Below, piece after piece: positions 45,191 to 55,047 of a DNA stretch of 64,000 nt (positions are counted from its first letter, which is position 1; each line of letters begins with the position of its first letter). The notes under the pieces were generated by a model. That model was not told the DNA's origin, did no database searches, and saw only the letters and a list, made by a program, of their open reading frames with translations. This stretch comes from Chloroflexota bacterium (GTDB taxonomy: Bacteria; Chloroflexota; Anaerolineae; Promineifilales; Promineifilaceae): the NCBI GenBank assembly GCA_017993775.1, contig JAGOMA010000001.1, positions 186,001-250,000 of the forward strand, written 5' to 3'. A program made the position numbers and the translations under genes.

Positions 45191-45284
45191 GATTAGGAGG
45201 GACTGGGGGCTGGGGCTTGGGGGCTGACGATGAGCGGCACGTCATTTCTAGCCCCTAATCCCTAATCCCTAGTCCCCAGCCTCC
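45191..45284. repeat. Word-type inverted repeat (GGGGCTGGGG / CCCTAATCCCTA)
   Basis: The left side holds GATTAGGAGGGACTGGGGG and the right side CCCTAATCCCTAATCCCTAG with CCCCAGCC. The two sides are imperfectly complementary over about 25 bases. It fills the gap between mtnA and rfbF, where the mtnA transcript would run into rfbF. Confidence 0.7.
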
Positions 45285-46327
45285 TTTTGTTCTTGTTCTA
45301 CTGCGCGGCGCAAATTTAGCCCAAATGGCGGGTAGACGATGCCGGCTTCGGTGACGATGCCGGTTACGTAGCGGTGGGGTGTGACGTCGAAGGCCGGATT
45401 GCGGGCGGAAATGCCGATGGGGGCGATGGGGTGGCCGAAAACGGCCGTAACTTCCTCCGGCCCGCGCTCTTCAATCGGGATCAGGTCGCCGTTTGCCAGG
45501 TTTAGATCGATGGTGCTGGTGGGCACAACCGGATAAAACGGCACGCCGTTCTCTTTGGCGACCACCGCCAGCTTGTAGGTGCCGATTTTGTTGGCCACAT
45601 CGCCGTTTGCCGCCGTGCGATCCGAGCCGACCAGGACGATATTCACCTGACCGGTGCGCATAAAATGACCGGCGGCGTTATCGGCGATGAGGTCGAAGGG
45701 GATGCCGCGCTGGTGCAGTTCCCAGGAGGTCAGGCGCGCGCCTTGCAGGCGCGGCCGGGTTTCATCGACCAGGACGTGGATGTGTTTGCCCTGCTCGTGG
45801 GCGGTGAAGATGACGCCCAGGGCCGTGCCCCAATCGACGGCGGCCAGGGCGCCGGTGTTGCAGTGATGGAGGATGGTGTCGCCGTGGCTGATCAGTTCCG
45901 CGCCGTGGGCGGCCATGCGTTTGTTCAGGGCCACGTCGTTGTCGGCGATGGTTTGGGCGGCGGTTAGCAGCGCGGCGCGGATGTCGGCGGCGGCGAGGGC
46001 GGGCTGTACGGCCGTTTGCAGCTGCCGCGCCACGGCCCAGGAGAGGTTAACGGCCGTTGGCCGCGCCGCGTTCAATACGTTGGCCGCTTCTTCCAGGTCA
46101 CGCAGCAGGCCGGCCCGGTTGGCGGCCGAACTTTGCCGCGCCGCCAGAGCCATGCCAAACGCGGCCGTGGCTCCGATGGCCGGCGCGCCGCGCACCACCA
46201 TGTCCGTGATGGCACGGGCGACGTCGCGGTAATCGTGGTAGGCGGCAACTTCAAACTCCCAGGGCAGTTTGCGCTGGTCGATCAGGTTCACTGTGTCTTG
46301 TTCGTAATCCCAAAATACGGTTCTCAT
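45269..46327 (-). CDS. mtnA: S-methyl-5-thioribose-1-phosphate isomerase
   Basis: A 352-residue member of the eIF2B/MtnA family, which isomerises methylthioribose-1-phosphate in methionine salvage. Seen are [19 protein letters not shown] at the start, [16 protein letters not shown] near residue 48, the catalytic cysteine in HHCNTGALA near 157 and aspartate in [18 protein letters not shown] near 236-250. The ATG at 46327 matches the family start; a GTG five codons upstream is possible. No other methionine-salvage gene is in the window. Confidence 0.95.
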   Translation of the reverse strand: MRTVFWDYEQDTVNLIDQRKLPWEFEVAAYHDYRDVARAITDMVVRGAPAIGATAAFGMALAARQSSAANRAGLLRDLEEAANVLNAARPTAVNLSWAVARQLQTAVQPALAAADIRAALLTAAQTIADNDVALNKRMAAHGAELISHGDTILHHCNTGALAAVDWGTALGVIFTAHEQGKHIHVLVDETRPRLQGARLTSWELHQRGIPFDLIADNAAGHFMRTGQVNIVLVGSDRTAANGDVANKIGTYKLAVVAKENGVPFYPVVPTSTIDLNLANGDLIPIEERGPEEVTAVFGHPIAPIGISARNPAFDVTPHRYVTGIVTEAGIVYPPFGLNLRRAVEQEQKEAGD

Positions 46328-46508
46328 AGGTTTTCTGCTCACCGATTTTTAGCTGATGGTCAACATGGTGGCGATGATAACACAGGCGATGTTGGCCTGC
46401 CAGACAGGCAGCCTGCCAGACGGCCGACGGCCGTTTTGACAGGTCTCATCGGCGCGGTATAGAATGAAGCAACCAGTAGATCATGTGGCATAGGGGAAGG
46501 TCTGAGAT

Positions 46509-47846
46509 ATGGACAAGAAGTTATTCAAACCCGTTAAGAATTGGCCCAATTCTCGCTGGTTAACGCCAGGTTTAGGCGTAAAACGCTGGCTGGTGCTGTT
46601 GGGATTGGGCGTGTTAATCACCGGGATGGGGTCTGTGTACCTGATTTTGGTGCTCCATCGCCTGAATTGGCTGCCGCAAATGGTGTACGATGTGCTGACT
46701 TTGCAGTTTGTGCCGGTTGCCTGGCGAATTGTGCTGCCTTTTGCCGTGGGCGGGGCTGTCATTTTGCTGGCAATTTACCGCTTGGGCCATGCGCTGGTGG
46801 CCCCGTTTCGCCAGGCGGATGAAGGCGTGGCGGAGTCGTTGTACCAGCACAGCCGGCAGGGGCGAGGGCCGTACATTGTGGCGATTGGCGGCGGGACGGG
46901 GATGCCGTCGCTGCTGCGCGGGCTGCGGGAACATACAAGGAACATTACGGCCGTTGTTACCGTGGCTGATGACGGCGGCAGCAGCGGGCGCTTGCGACGA
47001 GACCTGGGTCTGCTGCCGCCGGGCGATTTTCGCAACAACATTGCCGCCTTGTCACGCGATGAGGCGTTGATGACGCAAGTGCTGCAATACCGTTTTGGGC
47101 AGCAAGCCGTGGGCGGGCAGGTGGTGGTGGGAGAAGATGGCGGGGCGGAAAACGGCCGTTCCGACCTCCAGGGGCACGCATTCGGTAATTTGCTGCTGGC
47201 CGCGCTCACAGGCATCACCGGCAGTTTTGATGAGGCGCTGCTGGCCGCCGAACGCGTGCTGCGCCTGCGCGGGCGCGTTTTGCCATCCACCCTGGAACCC
47301 ATCATTCTGGAAGCCGACGTGGAAATTGCCGGGCACATGCAGCACGTGGTCGGGGAATCGCGCATTTCGGCCGCCGGAGGCCGCATCCATCACCTGTGTT
47401 TGCAACCGGCGCAGGCGCGCGCGTACCCGCCCGTGTTGAAAGCCATTTTGCAGGCAGACCTGATTGTGATGGGTCCGGGCAGTTTATACACCAGTATTTT
47501 GCCCAATTTGCTCATTGGCGATCTGGCAAGCGCCCTGCAACATGCCCGCGCACCTAAGATTTATATATGTAATCTTGCCATTCAGCCGGGGGAGACGGAT
47601 AATTACACCGTAGCTGATCATGTGGACGCAATTTTGCAGCACCTTCCCACCAATATTCTGGACATTGTCTTGGCAAATGATAACTTGAGTGTGCCACCGC
47701 AAACCGGCGGCGGCCATACGGTTTACGTTGAGCCGGTGGCTCCGGCTGGGGTGCGAATGATTACGGCGGATCTGGTGGACGAGAAACGGCCGTGGCGCCA
47801 CGACAGCGACAAAGTGGCGCGCGCAATCCTGAGATTGTTGCCTTAA
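46509..47846 (+). CDS. YvcK/CofD-like protein (gluconeogenesis factor) with N-terminal membrane region
   Basis: A 445-residue protein. Two hydrophobic segments lie at residues about 27-50 and 75-97. The rest is a CofD-like domain: IVAIGGGTGMPSLLRGL near 120, VVTVADDGGSSGRLR near 150, LPPGDFRNNIAAL near 172 and MGPGSLYTSILPNLL near 325. YvcK proteins bind UDP-sugars and affect cell shape and gluconeogenic growth. The membrane extension is found in many Chloroflexota and Actinobacteria-type versions. GGGAAGG lies 10 bases before the ATG. gap follows 107 bp later. Confidence 0.92.
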   Translation: MDKKLFKPVKNWPNSRWLTPGLGVKRWLVLLGLGVLITGMGSVYLILVLHRLNWLPQMVYDVLTLQFVPVAWRIVLPFAVGGAVILLAIYRLGHALVAPFRQADEGVAESLYQHSRQGRGPYIVAIGGGTGMPSLLRGLREHTRNITAVVTVADDGGSSGRLRRDLGLLPPGDFRNNIAALSRDEALMTQVLQYRFGQQAVGGQVVVGEDGGAENGRSDLQGHAFGNLLLAALTGITGSFDEALLAAERVLRLRGRVLPSTLEPIILEADVEIAGHMQHVVGESRISAAGGRIHHLCLQPAQARAYPPVLKAILQADLIVMGPGSLYTSILPNLLIGDLASALQHARAPKIYICNLAIQPGETDNYTVADHVDAILQHLPTNILDIVLANDNLSVPPQTGGGHTVYVEPVAPAGVRMITADLVDEKRPWRHDSDKVARAILRLLP

Positions 47847-47932
47847 TACGTCACACGTCACGCCAAAATTGTGACATTTTACCTACCTGGACATTCGTGT
47901 AAGCGTTACAATTAGCGAGGTTCTATCGCTAA

Positions 47933-48949
<1,017 letters not shown>

Positions 48950-48956
48950 GTAAAAT

Positions 48957-48996
48957 GTGATGCGTGATGCGTGATGTTGATTCGTCAGGCGTCATG
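48957..48996. repeat. Half copy of dispersed family 2
   Basis: TGATGCGTGATGCGTGATG (48958-48976) matches the left arm of family 2. The right arm is degenerate (TCAGGCGTCATGG). Confidence 0.7.
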
Positions 48997-49040
48997 GTGA
49001 TGGGTGAACCGATAGGTTAGCCTGCAATTTGAGCATTTGT

Positions 49041-49083
49041 GAAACGTAACGTGTCCTGGTGGTGCGTTACGTTTTACTTTTTT
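49041..49083 (+). terminator. Terminator after gap
   Basis: AAACGTAACG and CGTTACGTTT form a 10-bp stem around a 13-base loop with a T-rich tail (TTACTTTTTT). It lies 90 bp after the gap stop. Confidence 0.8.
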
Positions 49084-49175
49084 AAAGGCTGCCCATAGAA
49101 TAGGGGTCATGAGTTGGCACGGCCGTTGCCTTCGATAGTTGGGTAAAGGAACGCATTCAAACAAACTGAAACGAC

Positions 49176-49481
49176 ATGGAACTCAAAGAATTAGAAGCCC
49201 ACATGCACGCTTTTGTGGCCAGCAAGGGATGGTATGCCGCCGATTCGGCCAAACCGCAAACGCCCCGGAACCTGGCGGCTTCTCTGGCCATTGAAGCGGC
49301 CGAGGTGTTGGAGCATTTTCAGTGGCGGGATGAGGCGAAAGACACGGCCGAACTGGCCGGCGAGCTGGCCGATGTCGCCTTGTATTTGCTGCAGCTGGCC
49401 AGCGTGACGGGCGTTAACCTGGAGCAGGCAATTTTAGCAAAATTGGCGTTGAACCGGACGCGGGAGTGGCCCAATCCGTGA
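49176..49481 (+). CDS. MazG-like nucleotide pyrophosphohydrolase
   Basis: A 101-residue all-helical protein of the MazG/RS21-C6 type. Metal-binding residues are in the EAAEVLEHFQW motif (ExxE) near residue 38 and ELADVALYLLQL (ExxD) near 60. Members with this size hydrolyse dCTP or noncanonical dNTPs. Its end overlaps the next gene by 16 bp, so the two are coupled. No strong ribosome site precedes the ATG. Confidence 0.9.
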   Translation: MELKELEAHMHAFVASKGWYAADSAKPQTPRNLAASLAIEAAEVLEHFQWRDEAKDTAELAGELADVALYLLQLASVTGVNLEQAILAKLALNRTREWPNP

Positions 49482-50107
49482 AGATTATGGCGGTTAGCGA
49501 CCGGGTGCTGGATCAGTTGTATCACAGCCATGTGCGGCAGTACGTGCCGCCTTGCGACCTGATCATTGGGTGTGGGGATTTGCCGTACTACTACCTGGAT
49601 TTTCTCATTTCGGCGTTGGATTTGCCGTTGTTGTATGTGCGTGGCAATCACGACCAGGGGCCGCAGTATACGGCTGACGGCCGTGTGCTTTACGATGTGC
49701 CCGGCGGGATGGATATTCATGGGCAGACGGTGATGCACAACGGGTTGATTCTGGCCGGACTGGAAGGCTCGATGCGTTATCGGCCGCAAGCCTCGTTGAT
49801 GTATACCGAACGGGAGATGCGCTGGCAGTTTTCGCAGCTTGCCCCGCGCTTGTTGATGAACCGGAGTCGATACGGCCGTTACCTGGACATTATGGTGGTG
49901 CATTCGCCGCCGTTTGGCATCCACGACCGCCCCGATTTGCCCCACACTGGCTTCAAAGTTTTTCTCACCCTCATGCGCCTGTTCAAACCGCGCTACCTGC
50001 TGCATGGCCATATCCACATCTACCGCCCCGACACCCCCCGCGAAACCCAATTCGGCGACACAACGGTCATCAACGTTTACCCCTACCGGGTTTTAGATAT
50101 TTCTTAA
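49466..50107 (+). CDS. Metallophosphoesterase
   Basis: A 213-residue calcineurin-type phosphoesterase. The motifs are degenerate at the first step (AVSDRVLDQLY instead of DxH), followed by IIGCGDLPYYY near 36, VRGNHDQ near 64, VVHSPPFG near 148 and LLHGHIH near 178. Most metal ligands are kept, but the first histidine of the DxH motif is replaced. The start is a GTG within the end of the MazG-like gene. Substrate unknown. Confidence 0.88.
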   Translation: MAQSVKIMAVSDRVLDQLYHSHVRQYVPPCDLIIGCGDLPYYYLDFLISALDLPLLYVRGNHDQGPQYTADGRVLYDVPGGMDIHGQTVMHNGLILAGLEGSMRYRPQASLMYTEREMRWQFSQLAPRLLMNRSRYGRYLDIMVVHSPPFGIHDRPDLPHTGFKVFLTLMRLFKPRYLLHGHIHIYRPDTPRETQFGDTTVINVYPYRVLDIS

Positions 50108-50151
50108 GCCGCTATCTGTAAATGGCTGGCGGTTTTACCTGGGAATCCCCA

Positions 50152-51198
50152 ATGACATCACATCTACAAGTTGGATTGATTGGTTATGGCATGGCCGGCG
50201 AAGTGTTTCATGCTCCGTTGATTGCCGCCACCCCCGGATTGGTTTTGCGCAGTGTGGTGGAGCGGCGCACGGATCGTGTCGCCTTGCGTTATCCAGCCGC
50301 AAAAATTGTGCGTCGCCCGGAAGCGTTGTTGGCCGATCCGCAGATTGACCTGGTGGTCATCGCTACGCCCAATACGAGCCATTTCCCGCTGGCGCAGCAG
50401 GCTTTGTTGGCCGGTAAACATGTGGTGGTGGATAAGCCGTTTACGGTGACGAGCAGCGAGGCGCAGGAGTTAATCGATCTGGCGCGGCGTGAAAACCGCG
50501 TGCTGACTGTGTTCCAAAATCGGCGTTGGGATGGTGGCTTTTTGACGGTGCGGCAAATTTTAGCGCAGGAGTTGCTGGGCCAGTTGGTGAGTTTTGAGGC
50601 AACGTTTGATCGCTTCCGGAATTATTTGAAGCCGAATGCGTGGCGGGAAGAACCGCTGCCGGGGTCGGGGATTTTGTATGATTTGGGCGCGCATTTGCTG
50701 GATCAGGCGTTGGCGCTGTTTGGGTGGCCGGAAGGGGTTACGGCCGTTCTGCACCATCAGCGCCCCCATGCCCAGGCCGACGACGCCTTCACCGTGCGGC
50801 TAGACTACCCGGGTCTGGAGGTAACATTGGCCGCCGGTATGCTGCGCCGCCAGCCGCGACCTCATTTTGCGCTGCACGGGACGCTGGGCAGCTATGTGAA
50901 ATTTGGCCTGGACCCGCAGGAAGCCGCCCTGAAAGCGGGCAACATACCAGACACGCCAGGGTGGGGAATGGAACCATCAACGCAGTGGGGCAAATTAGAC
51001 ACGCAGTGGGATGGTTTGCACGTGCAAGGCGATGTGGAGACGCTGCCGGGGGATTATGTGGCGTTTTACAAAAATGTGGCCGGGGCGATCCTGTCTGATG
51101 CGGAATTGGCGGTAACGGCCGTGCAGGCGCGGGATGTGATTCGGCTGTTGGAAACGGCCGTGCAAAGCCACCAGCAACGGCGCACTATTTCATTCTAA
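50152..51198 (+). CDS. Gfo/Idh/MocA family oxidoreductase
   Basis: A 348-residue NAD(P)-dependent oxidoreductase with a Rossmann start (VGLIGYGMAGEVFHAPLI) and the family EKP-like lysine in VVVDKPFTVT near residue 95. The C-terminal domain has YDLGAHLLDQALALFG near 180 with the usual aspartate and histidine. Its closest type is YdgJ-like sugar or inositol dehydrogenases. An upstream ATG (50122) gives 10 extra residues; the shorter start fits the fold. Substrate not decided. Confidence 0.9.
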   Translation: MTSHLQVGLIGYGMAGEVFHAPLIAATPGLVLRSVVERRTDRVALRYPAAKIVRRPEALLADPQIDLVVIATPNTSHFPLAQQALLAGKHVVVDKPFTVTSSEAQELIDLARRENRVLTVFQNRRWDGGFLTVRQILAQELLGQLVSFEATFDRFRNYLKPNAWREEPLPGSGILYDLGAHLLDQALALFGWPEGVTAVLHHQRPHAQADDAFTVRLDYPGLEVTLAAGMLRRQPRPHFALHGTLGSYVKFGLDPQEAALKAGNIPDTPGWGMEPSTQWGKLDTQWDGLHVQGDVETLPGDYVAFYKNVAGAILSDAELAVTAVQARDVIRLLETAVQSHQQRRTISF

Positions 51199-51364
51199 AG
51201 GGGCGTATAGGTTGGAATTGTGTATGAGCACGGCCGTTTTTTCTCCTCTCCCGTTCTCATCTGCTAAAATAGGGATTGGTCAACAAAAAACGGTAACAAA
51301 CATCCGCTTTCGCCAGAAAACGGATGTTTTTGTGTCATGACATCGTATATATGGGAGTTTGTTT

Positions 51365-52240
51365 ATGGAAGATTATTTGATTCGGGTGATTGCTAAAGAA
51401 GCGGGCGTGCGCGGCCTGGCCTGCGTGACTACGAATATGGCCAACGAAGCGGCGCGGCGGCACGAGGCAGCGCCCACGGCGGCGGCTGCTCTGGCGCGAG
51501 GGCTGACCGGCGGCGCGCTGATGGGCGCAACGCTAAAAATTGGGCAGCGCATCGCCATCAAACTGGAAGGGGATGGGCCGCTGGAAAAATTGTTGGTGGA
51601 GTCGGATGCCTACGGCCGTATTCGCGGCTATGTCGGTAATCCACAGCTTGATCTGCCGCCGGTGAATGGAGGGCAAAATGTGAGCGGCGCCGTGGGCGAT
51701 ATTGGCTTTCTGACGGTGGTGCGCGATTTGAAATTGAAGGAGCCGGTGGAAAGCGTGGTTCCGCTGCAAACGGGCACGGTGGATGCCGACCTGACGTTTT
51801 TTCTCAACCAGTCGGAGCAGGTGTTGTCGGCGGTGGAGATTGGCGCGTTAATGGACGAGGCGGGGCAGTTGACGGCCGTCGCCGGCTTTTTATTCCAGGC
51901 GCTGCCTCCTTACGAAGAAAAAACCATTCAAGACATGATTGCGCGCATGACCGATTTGCCGCCCATCGAAAAGCTTTTACAAGAAGGCGACCAGCCGGAA
52001 GACCTGCTGGCTCTGATTTTTACGGGCATGGCGTATGAGGTGTTGGAGAAACGGCCGTTACTCTACCATTGCAATTGCAGCCAGGAACGCTCGGAACAGG
52101 CGCTGATCAACCTGGGGCGTGCCGGGCTGGAAGAGCTGTTGACGACTGAAGGTGAGGCCGTGGTCAACTGCCATTTTTGTGGCAACACATATTTGTTTGC
52201 GGCCGACGACCTGGAAATGATTTTGGCGGGAATGCCGTAA
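51365..52240 (+). CDS. hslO: Redox-regulated chaperone Hsp33
   Basis: A 291-residue Hsp33. The C-terminal zinc switch is complete: CNC near residue 235 and CHFC near 268, the four cysteines that release zinc and form disulfides under oxidative stress. The substrate-binding domain has GGALMGATLKIGQR near 45. The ATG at 51365 has GGGAG 7 bases upstream. It ends before a family-1 repeat. Confidence 0.97.
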   Translation: MEDYLIRVIAKEAGVRGLACVTTNMANEAARRHEAAPTAAAALARGLTGGALMGATLKIGQRIAIKLEGDGPLEKLLVESDAYGRIRGYVGNPQLDLPPVNGGQNVSGAVGDIGFLTVVRDLKLKEPVESVVPLQTGTVDADLTFFLNQSEQVLSAVEIGALMDEAGQLTAVAGFLFQALPPYEEKTIQDMIARMTDLPPIEKLLQEGDQPEDLLALIFTGMAYEVLEKRPLLYHCNCSQERSEQALINLGRAGLEELLTTEGEAVVNCHFCGNTYLFAADDLEMILAGMP

Positions 52241-52273
52241 ATCTGTAAATCTGTAAATTGTACGCAGCTGTTC

Positions 52274-52353
52274 AGATGTCTCTGACAAGACCCCAAGGGT
52301 TTGATGCCCACCTAGTCCAAATTCTCAGGAGCAAACCCTTGGGGTCTGGATAG
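52274..52353. repeat. Dispersed palindromic element, family 1
   Basis: A full copy: GATGTCTCTGACAAGACCCC, AAGGGTTTGATGCCC, spacer ACCTAGTCCAAATTCTCAGG and AGCAAACCCTTGGGGTCTG. It lies between the converging hslO and flavin reductase genes and may also end transcription. Confidence 0.88.
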
Positions 52354-52384
52354 TTCCAATTTTACACAGCTTGCAGCTCGCGGT

Positions 52385-53011
52385 TCACGGCAAACGGCCG
52401 TCTGGCGGCACACGCTCCATCTCGAACAGGTCGTTGATGTGGGCGTAGGTGTTGCCAGCGAGGCGGCCGATGGGCTGGAGCTTTTCGGGGAGGATACGGC
52501 CGTTTTCAATCACCTCATCACGCACGTGGATGGCCTGGACTTCGCCCAGGACCACGGCGCCGCCACCCGGACCTTCTTTTACCACCACAATTTGCTGCAA
52601 TTTACATTCAAACGAAATCGGCGCTTCGGCCACACGCGGCACGCGGATGGTCTGGCTGGCTGCGGGCGTCACGCCCGCCCACTCGAATTCGTTGACGCCG
52701 GGCGGGAATTCGGTGGCGGTGAGGTTCATGGCCTCTTTGGTGGCCTCGTCGGTGATGTTGATGACAAATTCCGGCACCTGCCGGATGTTGTCCAGCGTGT
52801 CTTTCATCTTGCCGCGGGCCGATGACCAGCCGGGGCAGAAGAGCAGGGTCATGGGATCGGTGGAAACGGCCGTAAAATAGCTAAACGGCGCTAAATTCAG
52901 CTTCCCTTCAGCGTCCATCGTGCTCACCCAGGCAATCGGGCGAGGCACAATCGAACCGATAATGAGCTTGTAACGGTCGGGTATCGTGAGGTTGGTCGGA
53001 TCGATAATCAT
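52385..53011 (-). CDS. Flavin reductase-like FMN-binding split-barrel protein
   Basis: A 208-residue protein of the flavin reductase/DIM6-NTAB family. It has the IIGSIVPRPIAWVSTMD start, NLAPFSYFTAVSTDPMTLLF near residue 40 and the VPRVAEAPISFECKLQQI region near 128. These bind FMN and either reduce it for a monooxygenase or act on their own. It lies 18 bp after hmgA in the tyrosine-degradation block, so it may supply an associated step. The partner is not present in the window. Confidence 0.9.
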   Translation of the reverse strand: MIIDPTNLTIPDRYKLIIGSIVPRPIAWVSTMDAEGKLNLAPFSYFTAVSTDPMTLLFCPGWSSARGKMKDTLDNIRQVPEFVINITDEATKEAMNLTATEFPPGVNEFEWAGVTPAASQTIRVPRVAEAPISFECKLQQIVVVKEGPGGGAVVLGEVQAIHVRDEVIENGRILPEKLQPIGRLAGNTYAHINDLFEMERVPPDGRLP

Positions 53012-53029
53012 TTGTTATTGCGCTCTCCT

Positions 53030-54193
53030 TTAGCTTTTGGGCAGCCAACTGTAAGCATAGCCCTCATCTTCCAACTTGCAAGCGGCCGTCGTCAGGCGCA
53101 GCGGCTGGAACGTGTCCACCATCACCGCCAGTTCCTCCGTGCGCTCTTTGCCGATGGAGCCTTCGTACGTGCCGGGGTGCGGCCCGTGCGGGATGCCGTT
53201 GGGGTGAATGGTCAGCGAGGCGCGTTCGATGCCTTTGCGTGACATGAAGTCGCCTTCGACGTAATAAAGCACCTCGTCGGAATCTACGTTGGAGTGGTTG
53301 TAAGGCGCGGGAATCGCCAACGGGTGGTAATCGAACAGGCGCGGCACGAAGGAGCAAACGACAAAACCTGGCCCGTCAAACGTCTGGTGGACGGGCGGCG
53401 GCTGATGGACGCGGCCGGTAATCGGCTCGAAGTCTTCGATGTTGAAGGCGAAGGGCCACAGGTGGCCGTCCCAGCCCACCACGTCCAGCGGGTGGTGGTT
53501 GTAGATGAAGCGGGTGATGACGCCGCGCGCCTTGACGCGCACTTCGAATTCGCCGCGCTCGTCGTGGGTGACCAGCTTTTCCGGTGTGCGGATGTCGCGC
53601 TCGCAGTAAGGCGAGTTTTCCAGGAATTGGCCGTAGTTGTTGAGGTAACGCTTGGGCGGGGTGACGTGGCCGTAGGATTCCACGAACAACATGCGCTGGG
53701 CCACGCCTTCATCGGGAACCAGCCGCCACATGACGCCGGTGGGGATGACCAGGTAATCGCCGGGCCGGTAGCGCAGGTCGCCGAACTGGCTTTCCAGGCG
53801 CCCGGTCCCTTCGTGGATGAAGATGATGTCGTCGCCGTGGGCGAATTTGTACCAGTAGGGCATGGTTTCGGTGGGCCGGCCGACGTAGAGGACGACGTCG
53901 TGGTTGCCCATGAGGGGGACACGGCCGTCTACGGCATTCCCTCCTTCAACCACTGGCGCAGCGCGCAGGTGGCGCGGCCGTAAAGGTCCGCTGTCTTCGT
54001 AATTGATGTGGGCGGGGAGGGCTTCCGGGATGCGGGCCACGGCCGTGGGCGGGTGCAGGTGGTACAAAATCGACTGTATCCCGGCAAAGCCATGAATACC
54101 CATCACTTCTTCGTGATAGAGACGGCCGTCTGGCTGCCGAAACTGCGTATGCCGCTTATGCGGCATCTCCCCCATTCGGTAATAGTAAGTCAT
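53030..54193 (-). CDS. hmgA: Homogentisate 1,2-dioxygenase-like protein
   Basis: A 387-residue cupin of the homogentisate dioxygenase family, which opens the homogentisate ring with O2 in tyrosine breakdown. It shows KFAHGDDIIFIHEGTG near residue 138, YRPGDYLVIPTGVMWRL near 163 and the iron-binding NHSNVDSDEVLYYVEGDF near 298 with HPNGIPHGPHPG near 332. It is shorter than human-type enzymes (about 440), as in other bacterial versions. HPPD is encoded upstream in the same direction, separated by a repeat-flanked GxxExxY gene. Confidence 0.93.
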   Translation of the reverse strand: MTYYYRMGEMPHKRHTQFRQPDGRLYHEEVMGIHGFAGIQSILYHLHPPTAVARIPEALPAHINYEDSGPLRPRHLRAAPVVEGGNAVDGRVPLMGNHDVVLYVGRPTETMPYWYKFAHGDDIIFIHEGTGRLESQFGDLRYRPGDYLVIPTGVMWRLVPDEGVAQRMLFVESYGHVTPPKRYLNNYGQFLENSPYCERDIRTPEKLVTHDERGEFEVRVKARGVITRFIYNHHPLDVVGWDGHLWPFAFNIEDFEPITGRVHQPPPVHQTFDGPGFVVCSFVPRLFDYHPLAIPAPYNHSNVDSDEVLYYVEGDFMSRKGIERASLTIHPNGIPHGPHPGTYEGSIGKERTEELAVMVDTFQPLRLTTAACKLEDEGYAYSWLPKS

Positions 54194-54208
54194 ATTCGTT
54201 TCCTCCAG

Positions 54209-54256
54209 AATGGGACGCGGAAGAACGCGGATGCAGCGGATTAGCGCGGATTTTTT
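54209..54256. repeat. CGCGGAT-word repeat at the 3' end of the GxxExxY gene
   Basis: TGGGACGCGGAAGAACGCGG and ATGCAGCGGATTAGCGCGGA run in series. It is inverted relative to the copies at 54823-55045, and its TTA supplies the stop codon of the GxxExxY gene. Confidence 0.8.
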
Positions 54257-54669
54257 GTGGGCTGATTTTTGCGTTCGTTGGAAAATGCTTTGCGCCTGAA
54301 CTGAGGTTCTGGACCAAAGTTTAACAGCAGACCCACTTCGATATCCGTAGCTTTAAGATAGTTTAGAAGCTGTGCTGTATGTTGTGGGTTTATTTGGTCG
54401 GCCGCTTTCAGTTCCAAAATCACACAGTTGTCTATGACCAAATCCGCAAAATATTGTCCCATAATCAAGCCATCGTAATAAACGTCAATGGCTAACTGCT
54501 GGGTAACGTCGAAACCACGTTTGCTTAATTCATGTGCCAGGGCATTTTCGTAGATTCTCTCGAGAAAGCCGTAACCGAGCTTGTTGTAAACGTGATAAAA
54601 CGCTTGCAATATCGCTCTCGTTTTGTCTTCATGTAAGAGTTTCTCTTTTTGGGGCAGGCTTTGGTTCAT
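54241..54669 (-). CDS. GxxExxY family protein
   Basis: A 142-residue protein of the GxxExxY family, named from the motif seen here as GFLERIY near residue 34. The family has a PD-(D/E)XK nuclease-like core: FADLVIDNCVILELKAA near 82-98 has the D...ExK arrangement. AAGGA precedes the ATG. Its 3' end runs into a CGCGGAT-word repeat, and further copies lie on the 5' side. Members are widespread, sporadic and often repeat-flanked; function is not established. It sits between hppD and hmgA, so it is probably a late insertion. Confidence 0.9.
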   Translation of the reverse strand: MNQSLPQKEKLLHEDKTRAILQAFYHVYNKLGYGFLERIYENALAHELSKRGFDVTQQLAIDVYYDGLIMGQYFADLVIDNCVILELKAADQINPQHTAQLLNYLKATDIEVGLLLNFGPEPQFRRKAFSNERKNQPTKNPR

Positions 54670-54693
54670 TGGAATCCTTCCTGTGTAGCCTTA

Positions 54694-54737
54694 ATTGGAC
54701 GCGGATAAACGCAGATACGGCGGATTTTCGCCGATAT
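54694..54737. repeat. CGCGGAT-word repeat upstream of the GxxExxY gene
   Basis: ATTGGACGCGGATAAACGCA and GATACGGCGGATTTTCGCCG, in the same orientation as the copy at 54209. Together the two bracket the gene. Confidence 0.7.
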
Positions 54738-54822
54738 GTTGTCAAAAATCAATAGTCACCACGCACCATTGAAAATCGCGTCCAATTCTATTTTCCCAAC
54801 GATTTATTAACGAACTATACCC

Positions 54823-55045
54823 TTCACAGAAAAATCCGCGTCCATCCGCCGCATCCGCGTTCATCCGCGTCCCATTCACCTAAAAAAGTTCTCAAACGGA
54901 CCGAGCTTCACAAAAAAATCCGCGACCATCCGCCGCATCCGCGTTCATCCGCGTCCCATTCACCTAAAAAAGTTCTCAAACGGACCGAGCTTCACAAAAA
55001 AATCCGCGTCCATCCGCCGCATCCGCGTTCATCCGCGTCCCATTC
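54823..55045. repeat. 84-bp tandem repeat, about 2.7 copies, CGCGGAT words
   Basis: Each unit has AAAAATCCGCGTCCATCCGC, CGCATCCGCGTTCATCCGCG, TCCCATTCACCTAAAAAAGT and TCTCAAACGGACCGAGCTTC. Starts at 54823, 54907 and 54991 give an 84-bp period. It is oriented opposite to the repeats nearer the GxxExxY gene and fills the gap up to hppD. Confidence 0.92.
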
Positions 55046-55047
55046 TC

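Noticed and set aside
45191-45284. Telomere-like CCCTAA repeat
   Set aside because: CCCTAAT occurs only two or three times and is part of an inverted word repeat in a bacterial spacer.
54823-55045. CRISPR array
   Set aside because: The 84-bp units are direct tandem copies with no unique spacers between short repeats, and no cas genes are present.
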